This document shows, piece after piece, positions 1 to 8,127 of a stretch of 14,041 bases of DNA. Every line of letters begins with the position of its first letter. Within the stretch, counting starts at the first letter, position 1. The position numbers and the translations under genes were made by a program. Source of the stretch: Monoraphidium neglectum (taxonomy: Eukaryota; Chlorophyta; Chlorophyceae; Sphaeropleales; Selenastraceae); contig NW_014012173.1 in the NCBI RefSeq assembly GCF_000611645.1, forward strand, positions 1-14,041, in the 5' to 3' direction. The notes beneath the pieces are model-generated. The model made no database searches and was not told the origin of the DNA. It saw only the letters and a program-made list of their open reading frames with translations.

Positions 1-54
1 CCCCATCCCCATCCGCACCCCCAACTCTCCCTCCTCCCCACACCCCTCATGCAG

Positions 55-1279
55 GTTCCGCCCCATGAAGGGCACCATCAGTGGGCGTGAGGAGCGCACC
101 CTCATGAAGCTGCTGGTCCACGCTGACAGCGACAGGGTGGTCGGCTGCCACATGTGGGTGCTGAAACCATGCGAGTGTTTTAATTTCGCATGCACTAGTG
201 ATGCCGCACGACGAGTTGTGTCATTGCTTTTCAAGTTTGGCGGCGGTCGCGTGCCGGGTGTGGCTGATGCGAATGCAAGACGGGCTGAGAGTTGGGGTTT
301 CGATGCTGGGGCTGCGGGGCTGCACTTTCCTGGCAGGTATAGATTGGTTTGTTGGGGATTGCAGCCCCCAGGCCCCGGCTGGGGCGCCTGGGGGCAGGGT
401 CATTTCCCGCTACTGCGGCTGCACAAGCTTTGGGACCGATGAAATGGTCACCCTGGGGGTCCGGAGGGTGCTTGGGGGTCAGCGTGCTGGTTGCGCACCC
501 AGGCTGCGCTGTTGGTGTGGACAGCACCAATCACAGCCTGGCGCGCCCCTGCAGCATGCCTAAACGGACGGCCTGGCGCATGGGGTGGGGCGGCATACTC
601 TGATGCCACCCCATGCGCCAGGCCGTCCGTTTGTGCCCCCCCCCTCCCTCGCACACACGCACAGACCCCGCTCCCTACAACAAAGGCTCCCCCACAAATC
701 AGAAACCCCTCGCTCCTGCCAGTGCCTCTCCCTGGCCAGCCCCCTTGTTCTCATAAATGCAAACCCTGCGGCAACTTGGCTGAACCCATCAACCCCGCCC
801 GTGCGTGACGCTGCCCACCCACTCTGCCCCCACAGGGTGGGCCCGGACGCAGCGGAGATCATGCAGGGGCTGGCCATTGCCCTCAAGTGCGGCGCCACCA
901 AGAAGCACTTCGACTCGACGGTGCGCCGGCGGGCAAACGGCTGGGCCACGGCCGCCGGGGCAACTTGTTTGTGGCTGCACCGATCGCAGCAAAAATCTTT
1001 CTTTTGCCTTAGGCCGATCTTCAACATGCCCCCCAGCTCCACACGATCACGTAAGCCACAATCATTTTTACGCTCTCCCTCAGCTTCACAAGCTTGAATC
1101 GACACGGCCAATTCCCCTTCGCTCGCGCGACGGTTGCGCTCAACCACCAACCACCAACTGCCAAACGCCCACCGGGCCCACCCCGCCAGGTCGGCATCCA
1201 CCCCAGCGCCGCGGAGGAGTTTGTGACGATGCGCACCCGCACGCGCCGCCTGGAGGGCAAGGGGGACCTCAAGCTCTGA
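55..1279 (+). CDS. GR: Glutathione reductase, C-terminal part (three exons, 5' partial)
   Basis: Three exons, 55-153, 836-920 and 1190-1279, join in frame to give the last 90 residues of a glutathione reductase, the FAD-dependent NADPH enzyme that reduces glutathione disulfide. The part seen is the dimerisation (interface) domain. It opens with [10 protein letters not shown], continues through the exon 1-2 join [14 protein letters not shown], and ends in [14 protein letters not shown]. That last motif carries the His-Pro pair whose histidine is the family's acid-base catalyst for the partner subunit, and a conserved Glu. The FAD and NADPH domains and the redox CxxxxC site lie upstream of the window. 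Introns are 154-835 (GTGGGT...CACAG) and 921-1189 (GTGCGC...GCCAG), and phases match exactly. A short basic tail ([12 protein letters not shown]) follows the core. Cytosolic or plastid location cannot be told without the N-terminus. Identity is firm; related pyridine nucleotide disulfide reductases fit less well because of the FRPMK and HPSAAEE context. Confidence 0.95.
364..395. repeat. GC-rich hairpin in intron
   Basis: GCCCCCAGG at 364-372 pairs with CCTGGGGGC at 387-395. Inside, CCCC (373-376) can pair with GGGG (381-384), leaving a two-base bulge and a four-base loop. The result is a compact, very stable stem on the transcript. Confidence 0.75.
562..632. repeat. Perfect 27-bp inverted repeat (fold-back element) in intron
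   Basis: The 27 bases at 562-588, beginning AAACGGACGGCCTGG, are the exact reverse complement of 606-632, ending CCAGGCCGTCCGTTT. The loop of 17 bases is 589-605. Such a stem may be a small fold-back or MITE-like element, or a hairpin precursor. No clear target-site duplication is visible beside it. Confidence 0.9.
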
Positions 1280-1905
1280 GGGCGCACCCAGCTGTGAGGG
1301 CGCATTTAGGGGACCACCGCCTGCCTGCTTGCCGCTGCGGCGCAGTATGGCACCGCCACGCCCCGCCGCGGCGGTCGACGCACCATAGTCAGCTGCTGGG
1401 CGCGCTGCGTTGATTGCATGATGTGTTGTTGGCGAGCTGGCGGGTGCGTGTGTGCGCCGCTCGGCTTGCGGCGCATGATGCATCTGTCAGCCCGCGCGTC
1501 GCCGGCGGGCGTTGAGGACAGCGGCAGCTGAGGCCTGGCTAGCAAGTGTCGCGGGATGCTGGGCGGGCACGCGCCGCCGTTCCCTTGCTGCACGTGACGC
1601 TTTGACCGACGCAATCGTTGCCTGTGGGCGGCGGCGTGCAAGGCCTATTGTCCAAGAGGCTGCAGCGATTCGTGGGGAAAGTAAAATCGCTGTTGATTCG
1701 TGCGGGTGGAGACGCCGCAGTCGGCCACACTGCCTTGCGGGCGGCCGCCTCCTGCACCAATGCATGCGGGAATCCAGTCAGAGCGTTTCAATTTTTGGAG
1801 GGTCTCAGACGTCCTCCACTAATTTTACTGTGAAGGCACTCACTGCTCACGTCTGGATGAGACACAAGGGAAAGCTTTCCAGGCTACTCCTGTAAAAACC
1901 AACCA
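1280..1905 (+). other. 3' UTR of glutathione reductase
   Basis: The stretch runs from the TGA stop to just past the first TGTAA motif (1891-1895). About 600 nt is a usual 3' UTR length in chlorophytes. The open frames here are short and I see no gene in them. The first bases repeat the stop-codon neighbourhood: AGCTCTGAGGGCGCA at 1272-1286 recurs with one change at 1290-1304. Confidence 0.6.
1891..1895 (+). terminator. TGTAA polyadenylation signal of glutathione reductase
   Basis: This is the first TGTAA after the glutathione reductase stop, 612 nt downstream. TGTAA is the usual poly(A) signal in green algae such as Chlamydomonas. No other copy occurs between the stop and this point on the plus strand. 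Confidence 0.6.
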
Positions 1906-2507
1906 TCCTTGGGAATGGACCAAGCCACACCAAGTGCGACACCAAACCATCAGGCGTGAGGCAGCTTGCTTGCAGGAGGGCTGTGTCTTGCAGTCGTGGA
2001 TTGAGATCCTAAGGCATGCAAGAGACGTCTGGCACATGACGGGACCGCTCAGGGCCAAGGTGCATTGCAAGAGCGCAGCAGCAGCGCCACAAGCAGCAGG
2101 AGCGCAGCACCACCAGCAGAAGCAGTGCTGCTCAGCTTACACCTGTGCCGGACTTACGATTGATGAAATGCATCACCGCACAAATTAGAAGACATGTGCA
2201 CGGGACCTGCAGCAGCAGCTCTCCGCGAATCCTCGCGGCTGCTGCACACTTTGGGCGCGGTCAAACCCGGGTCCACTCGCCCCACCAAGGTTCATGATCT
2301 ATGTCTGAGCCCTACTTGGCGCGCTCGCAGGCCCTCCAGCGGTCTATATTGTCAAATCAGACCGACCCATCAACCGACCTTCGCATTTCCCGCAGCTTCG
2401 CAAAGCTTTCGCCTTGCTGTTTTCCGCTCGCTTGGCCTCAAATAGCGCCCTCACGCCCCATAATTCATTCGTTGCTCAAAGCAACTTTGATCATTTCTCC
2501 CCCGCAG

Positions 2508-2563
2508 CCGCAGCGAGACTACAACCAGTACGCAGAGTACTCAGCACCCCTTTGCAACCCTAG
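2508..2563 (+). other. Weak candidate exon, Tyr/Gln-rich
   Basis: A pyrimidine-rich stretch ending CCCCCGCAG is followed by codons for PQRDYNQYAEYSAPLCNP and then AG|GTGAAG, a fair donor. In the same frame a stop follows at once if it is not spliced. The composition resembles a second candidate at 6487-6569. There is no homology support, so it may be chance. Confidence 0.15.
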
Positions 2564-2851
2564 GTGAAGGCCCCCAAGCTGTACGCCAAGCCTCCACCCG
2601 GCATCCGACCGTCAAGCTGTTCGGCTTTGCCCGTGAGCCTTATCACGGGCGCAAATCCCCCCTCTGGATTGATTGTTCCCAAGCTTCGGCTGGGTCAATG
2701 AGGATCCCGCACGCTGTGCGGGCAGGTACGTTGCCGCAGGTCGACTCAAGCTGGATGGACCTGACTACGGGGCGGCGGCGTTCAAAGCGCCTACCCGCTC
2801 TGACTGGGTTGCATTGTCTGATGTATGGGAATCAACTGGATATTGCATGGA

Positions 2852-2878
2852 CAGCAGCAGCAGCAGCAGCAGCAGCAG
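2852..2878. repeat. CAG microsatellite, 9 units
   Basis: Nine uninterrupted CAG triplets followed by CAC. Depending on frame it would give Gln, Ser or Ala runs, and none of these frames is supported as coding. Confidence 0.9.
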
Positions 2879-3532
2879 CACATCCTGGGGATCGTGCCTG
2901 CACGCCTTTGCAGCTGGACAGCGCGCCTCCTCGCTGTCGGCGCTGCCCGGCCCCAGCTCAGCCAACTCAGAAATGCACACAGAACGCCACCACTGGGCGG
3001 CCTCCTGACTGGATATCACTCTGTGTTGAGCAGTGCGAGCCGCGTTTGCCGCCATCGTATGAGCAGTTGCAGGTGTTGGTTGAAATTTCCAGCCAAGAGG
3101 TATTGTGCTTGGTGGTTCACGTCACCAAACATTTATGCTGACTTCAGATGGTGAAGACGAAAGTGGGCAAAAGCAAAAATAACAACGCGTGACCAAGCCA
3201 TGAGGGGGCCTCCGCTAATGCACTATCAAGTATTCACAGGCAGCAAGCCTGCGGCCAGGGCCCACCTCTGCCTCTTCTCCCGGCAGCTGCCCCCCAGCCG
3301 CCTGATCCTCCATTACCAACATGGAACAGACCCAGCAGCAGCAGACCATCATCCTGGTCAGCGCGCCAACCATCGCTGCTGCCGCCACCGCCGTTCAGCA
3401 CGAGCTGTCGGCCGGTGCCGTGGCCACCGCTGCCGCACACCTCATTCCCGAAGCCCCCTGTGCTGCGTTCAACACTGCCGCGGCGCTGCCGCTCACACCG
3501 TGGCGGCCGCCGCCCGCCCATGGCCGCACGAG

Positions 3533-5290
3533 CTAGTTCAAGCGCACGTCGCGCCACGCGCCGTCGACGCGCCGCATCAGATCAGCCGGCAAGTTCTCCT
3601 CTGCCATATAACAGCCTTTTCACCCCGTGACGCATCGCGCCTGCGCAACCACAGCCAGCTGATCCTTGCTCATTGTGCTCCAACAGCGCCGCCACACCCG
3701 TCGCGGCTTGGGGGGCTCCAGCAGCCACCCAGCCGAGGCGCCGGCGCTCACAGTGCCAAGCGCAATGAGCGCCCACTGGCAGCGCATGACCTGCTGCGCC
3801 CGCAGTCCTGCGGCTTTGGCCAGGGCCACGACGGGTGAGGCGGTGGCAAGCAGCCACGGTGGGGGCACATGGCCTTTGCGGGCGCAAGAGAAGCGGAGGA
3901 ATGGCAGAGCTGTTGGGGCAGGCGAGAGCGGCAGCCAGCTCTCTGTGTGGGGCCGCAGAGCTGCCATCAATTGGCACAGGGGTTACGCAAGGCGCTGGCC
4001 AACAACCTGCGTAAAACCAGGAGGTAGAGACTTGTTGGCCTCCTTACCAATGACTGCACACAGCCAGCTGTGCCTGGGGCGCGCGGCTGCGGATGTCGAC
4101 ATGTCGACAACGCGCACCTCTAACAGCTAGCCAGTTTGCAAACAACCCCTACCCCTTTCACTTGTTTCCCTCAACGTGCTCACAATCGAGGCATGGCGGG
4201 TCTCCATGCGTATTAATCACAGCTTGGAAGATTCAAAGGGCACCCACCTGCTCTCCAGCAGGGTGGAAGCTGCATGTTGCCAGGGCCTCCAGCAGCGCCA
4301 AGGCTTCCCCCCAGGACGCACGCCCCTCGATCTGCGGCAGCAGCGCCGCCGCCAGCACTCGCAGCTTCGAGGGTGGCGGCAGGAAGCCGCACCTGCGCTT
4401 GCAGCAGGCGACCGGCGGCGCCGGGGTCCAGTGAGCATGGGGCGCGAGACCTCCCAGGTGCTGCAAGGCCAAGGGGCCCTGGTGGTGGTGCTCGCGGGAG
4501 GAGGCGGTGCCCTTGCAGACCTGTGTGCCTGGTGGTACAGGTCATGTATGCGTGGCATCCAGCGCCATGACAACATCCTCTCTAGAGTCAAGAGCGAAAT
4601 GAGGCATGGGTGATGCGTTTCACAGGCTGCGCACATTGAGATGGTGCTGCAGGATCAAGCAACTCACGCCATTTCCGAGGACTTGTCAATTGCAACGCAA
4701 TGCGCAAAGCAGGGTAAACCGCTCAGTCGTGCGCAGCGCCTCAGTCTGCCTGGCGCATACGGCGCGGATGTGCTCCGGCACTGCAACACTGGTGCGATGG
4801 AGGCCTTCAAACGCCGCCACCAGCCACAACTGGTCGGCAGCGCAGCTGCGGGTTGGAAGGGGAGGGAGGCACAGGAGGGGCCCCAAGGAAACTGCACAGT
4901 GCTGCATGGCCACTCAAAATCACGGCTCACAGACTGAAGCACTGCTGCAGCCGTGTCAGCGCTGCAGTCCACGCCGCGCCTGAGCAACAGGCAGCGGCTG
5001 CATTCCAACCAGCGCTCCAGAAGCTCGTCAGCACCAACAGACCCAGAATCAGCACCAGCAACTGGCGTCGATTGCAGCTGCAAGTACTCAGACTTGTCTT
5101 CCCTTCGCAGGCCGCCCATCCATTGGCAACTGTGTGGCGCCTGCATGTCCTGCTAATGATACCGGTACAGCTCGAGCTGGGAACTGGAGCGCCAACGCCG
5201 TTGACACATATAGCACGATGTCGACGTCGCTGCAGGCACGCAATACATGACCTATCACCCATTTTATGTTGATATTCGCCGACCCTCATT
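3533..5290 (-). CDS. Putative octotricopeptide-repeat-like helical protein, incomplete model
   Basis: Several minus-strand segments look like exons of a leucine/alanine-rich alpha-helical repeat protein. In reading order they are: a segment ending at 4931 (contains AAWTAALTRLQQCFS); 4845-4686 (AADQLWLVAAFEGL, TTERFTLLCALR); 4460-4248, open throughout, with acceptor TTGCAG and donor CAG|GTGGGTG (LPPPSKLRVLAAALLP, WGEALALLEALATC); about 3873-3626 (PPPWLLATASPVVALAKAAG, QQVMRCQWALIALG, then AGWLLEPPK and SKDQLAVVAQA); and possibly 3600-3533 (LPADLMRRVDGAWRDVRLN, TAG stop). The spacing of PPPxW, L-x-x-A and W/ALxxLG resembles OPR proteins, which in green algae are imported into plastid or mitochondrion and act on specific RNAs. 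The 4931/4845 join is in phase through an 85-nt intron with a GTGAGC donor. Problems: an in-frame TGA at 4688-4686 lies just before a GTGAGT donor, no start is identified, and no RAP domain is seen. It may be mis-modelled or a pseudogene. The family call rests on composition and periodicity only. Confidence 0.4.
4094..4109. repeat. 16-bp palindrome, TGTCGACA twice
   Basis: TGTCGACATGTCGACA is a tandem pair of an 8-bp palindrome and is itself self-complementary. It lies in the presumed minus-strand intron between 4248 and 3873. Confidence 0.85.
4248..4460 (-). other. Best-supported exon of the OPR-like gene
   Basis: The 213-nt block is open in one frame for 71 codons on the minus strand, between CCTTGCAG and CAG|GTGGGTG, with phase 0 at both ends. 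Codon third positions are strongly G/C, unlike the surrounding sequence. The protein has a basic, Cys-rich start, then a two-helix unit from LPPPSKLRVL to ALLEALATC of about the length of one OPR repeat. Confidence 0.5.
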
Positions 5291-6054
5291 CAGACAAGCG
5301 CCGGGCGTTGAAGTCTGATCTGCGTGCGTCGTTGCGACAATGGAAAGAGTCATGAGGCTGATAAGTAAACTAGTCACTGGTATCTGGCACAGCAGCTTGC
5401 CTTGAGAGCGTCGGAGCGCGACAAACTGCCCAGTGACCCAGTTTTGTAAGGTCGTGGTGACTTTCCATCAGATGCCTCGTTACACCGACGCGATCACGTT
5501 TATTATGCTTCATCAATCATGCAGCACGTTCTCATCAGATTCGGATACATCCGAAGCCTGCTGCATTTTCGATCTCCTGGGCGTGCACCACGTGAATGAG
5601 ATGGCATTGATAGAAATGGCACTAGATTGTGTGACGATCGACGCCACCTGCGCCGTTGACATGGCATTAGCGCGACCGGCGCAACCTGCTCGGACACAAC
5701 CGTGAAAACCGGGTGCAGGACTGCAAAAAACGGGACGGCGACTGGGGCGACTCCTGGACCAAAGCAAGATGACTGGCACAGTATGTGGTGTGTCACCAAT
5801 GGCAGCGCCGCAGCCAGTTGCAGGTACGCAGCCTGCATAGCTGAGCACTTGTTGACATGAGCCGTTGCAAATGAGCATGGCGGCAAGGGGGCGGTGTGAT
5901 GGGTTGCACCATCACGTGTGCAGGCCAGCGCTGGCCAGGAGCATGGTGGCGAGGTCACAAAGGTCGCAGACGCCGTCGTCTCAACCAGTAGCTGGTGACC
6001 GGCCCTGGCACGCAACACCTTCCCCAGTGAGCTGCCCCGCTTTTGCAAGCACCC

Positions 6055-6070
6055 ATGCATGCGCATGCAT
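6055..6070. repeat. 16-bp palindrome ATGCATGCGCATGCAT
   Basis: The 16 bases are exactly self-complementary around a GCGC centre. Nearby ACCC (6051-6054) and GGGT (6072-6075) extend the pairing with one extra base on the right side. Confidence 0.85.
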
Positions 6071-6486
6071 GTGGGTACCAGTCTTGATATGGCCAGATGC
6101 TTGTTTCTATCCTGATTTGACCAGCTGGAGCTTTCCTTACGGCATGTAGTCCTGCCTGCGCATGGCAGCGGCACCCTCTACTTGAATTCCTGTGCCTGTT
6201 GTTCCCCACCGTCACTGCTCCTGTGGTGGGCCAGCCGTTGCCATCGCCAGGGGCAGGGGCAGTCTCTGATCATGGGTGGAGATGTCACGCAACACTCTGC
6301 GGGTCGGTGCGTGTCTCACAGGGGACGCATGCCCAGTGGAGTGCGATTCTGCAGGCCCGAACATGTATAGGCACCAAACCCTGGGATGATCAAGTGGCCT
6401 GCGGGTGGGGCGCCGCAAGGTGGCACGCGGAGCCCGCCCCACGTCGACGCTTTGTGTTTTTCTCTTCCTGCAAAGTGATTCCTTAG

Positions 6487-6569
6487 GTCCATATCAGCAG
6501 CAGGACTACGCTCGTCCACAAGCGTACTTATCTGGTGGATTTGGCCCCCACACATGGCCGCCTTTCCAG
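6487..6569 (+). other. Weak candidate exon, Gln/Tyr/Gly-rich
   Basis: Between TTCCTTAG and CAG|GTACGC lie 83 nt open in the frame giving YQQQDYARPQAYLSGGFG and ending WPPFQ. The preceding 30 nt are pyrimidine-rich. The low-complexity composition resembles the tail of the downstream helicase (PYYYNYQQQ). It could be an upstream exon of that gene or chance. Confidence 0.2.
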
Positions 6570-6642
6570 GTACGCCAGTTTCTTGCACGGGGCTTGAACT
6601 GGCCAGAATGGAGCCATGCGCCAGTCCCCAAACATCAATCAA

Positions 6643-6670
6643 GGTGCATGCAGACATGTCTGCATGCACC
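6643..6670. repeat. Perfect 28-bp palindrome without loop
   Basis: GGTGCATGCAGACA (6643-6656) is directly followed by its exact reverse complement (6657-6670), so there is no spacer. The repeat therefore reads the same on both strands. It lies in the divergent spacer. Confidence 0.95.
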
Positions 6671-7415
6671 AACACCCCATGCAGATTGTCCTTTGTCTGC
6701 TCCGCACACCAGGAAGGCATGTGACATCTGTCCAGCAAACTTCAATCCTTCTCGCCACCCATGCGCAGGATGGGACTGCTGTGTGCTGCAGGGCGCAACC
6801 GGGAGGTCGTCCATCATGCATGTGAGCTCTCGGCGCTGGACTCTCAGAGGCTCCAATTGTCAAATGGAGGCTCCAATTGACGCCCATGGTGGGATGGGCG
6901 GTTGACAACCAGGTCAATTTGGCGGGAGGAACGCAAGAGCATCATGCAGCGGGCAGGGCGGCAAGCATGGGTGCCTTGTCCTTTGGCAGTAATGCAAGCT
7001 CCATATTGTTTTTCAAGCTGACGTTTGGCGAATGACGTGATCCACAACCGCTGGCAACACAACCCTGTCTTGCCGGTGCTGTGCAGCAGGAGCACAGCAT
7101 GGCGATCGCTCATTGTCCCTCGACGTTGTTCAACATCATGCGCAATTCCACCGCTGCAGTGGTTTTCTCTTGCTTTCAAGCACGTGTTTTGGTCGTCAGC
7201 TCGTTGATACCGACGCGGTGCGGGCGGGCTCTCTTGCCTTCTCCCATGCTGCTCCGCTCTAAGCTCCCCACACCTCTGAGGAACGTATTACTGGCATGAA
7301 CATCTTTTGGAAGGCCTGAGGCCTGCAGTGAGACCCTTTCGGCCCGACCCCACGGCCTGGTCAACACAGCGATCTAGCTCCCACGGTTGTCTCCAGGGCA
7401 TAAGATTTGAACGCA

Positions 7416-7639
7416 ATGCGCGTGGTTTCCGGGCTTTTTGAGTCGTTCCCCAGCCGCCGCAGCTGCCGTTGGGGGCCCGCCGCCCCGCTGATCCAACATG
7501 TGCATGCAGCCGCGCCCGATGCAGGCTCGTACGAGCGAGCCGCGTTGCCACTGGTGGAGGAGGTCGCGCGTGCAGGCGCAGAGGAGGAGTTGCAGGCAAG
7601 CACAGCAGCAGGCCTGGCCATTCCTGTGGCCATCCACAG
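7416..7639 (+). other. Likely first exon of the helicase
   Basis: The frame is open from a TAA at 7401 and the first ATG is at 7416. The product turns strongly helical and acidic (ALPLVEEVARAGAEEELQAS) and ends at CACAG|GTGGGC, splitting an Arg codon completed by the G at 7831. An alternative is that the exon begins at an acceptor such as CCCCAG (7451-7453) and the true start lies further upstream. Confidence 0.5.
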
Positions 7640-8077
7640 GTGGGCGTGCCAAGCCTGCACAATCTACCCTTCAAGTTTGAGCGGCGCCTTGAGGGCGGCG
7701 AGGGAGCTGGCCTGTGTCAATTATCGCGCAAAAGGCGGTTTATTCCGCCCCCATCGACTTGCACCAACTGGCAACTGCCGTGCCATCAGGTTAGCCCAAG
7801 CATCCGTCCCGCCAATCCCTCCACGCACAGGGTCAGGCACGTCGAGTCCACACGGGCTTTTGAAGCCAGGGTCGTCTTGCAGGACCACAGCCACGCCGCC
7901 CACCAGCACCTCGGCCGCAACCACGTGGTCCAGCTGACACTGCACGGAGACGCTGCGACACTGCCTGCACATTCTGAAAGGCACGGAGGATCCATGGCGT
8001 TGCAGTCTGCACACCAGCAGCACCAGCAGCACCAGCAGCACCAGCAGCACCAGCAGCATCAGCAGCAGCACCAGCAG

Positions 8078-8127
<50 letters not shown>

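Larger units (their letters stand above)
154..835 (+). other. Intron of glutathione reductase holding two hairpins
   Basis: This 682-nt intron is defined by the split Met codon (AT at 152-153, G at 836) and GT-AG ends. It has no convincing coding content. It contains a GC-rich hairpin at 364-395 and a perfect 27-bp inverted repeat at 562-632. The 3' end is pyrimidine-rich before CACAG. Confidence 0.85.
1906..3532. other. Convergent spacer without a supported gene
   Basis: The stretch lies between the glutathione reductase 3' end (plus) and the stop of the OPR-like model (minus). It holds a run of nine CAG triplets (2852-2878), a weak exon-like piece at 2508-2563, and TTACA at 2137-2141. TTACA reads as TGTAA on the minus strand and is the first such motif beyond the minus-strand stop at 3533, but nearly 1.4 kb away. 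No frame gives a recognisable protein. Confidence 0.5.
5291..7415. other. Divergent spacer between OPR-like gene and helicase
   Basis: The stretch would carry the upstream regions of both genes, and possibly first exons of the minus-strand gene. It has a 16-bp palindrome (6055-6070), a 28-bp palindrome (6643-6670), a 13-bp direct repeat (6847-6859 and 6867-6879) and one weak candidate exon (6487-6569). Many CATGCA-type words occur near the palindromes. No frame gives a recognisable protein and no clear core promoter can be assigned. Confidence 0.45.

Noticed and set aside
560..1483. Long minus-strand open frame of 307 codons
   Set aside because: It runs antisense through two confirmed glutathione reductase exons and their introns and has no recognisable domain. 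It is a GC-rich shadow.
2852..2878. CRISPR-like or tandem-repeat array
   Set aside because: It is a simple trinucleotide repeat with no spacers, and nothing else in the window has array structure.
2673..3008. Plus-strand frame beginning near PSFGWVNEDPARCAG with a Ser run from CAG repeats
   Set aside because: The first part looks protein-like, but no family is recognised, the Ser run is read off-frame from CAG, and no neighbouring exon links to it.
4641..4937. Plus-strand open frame of 98 codons
   Set aside because: It is antisense to the better helical exon at 4845-4686, has no splice or domain support, and its codon pattern is poorer.
6316..6738. Minus-strand segment LIDVWGLAHGS resembling a protein kinase DFG region
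   Set aside because: No HRD, glycine loop or lysine motif is found nearby, and part of the similarity comes from the 28-bp palindrome. Judged to be chance.
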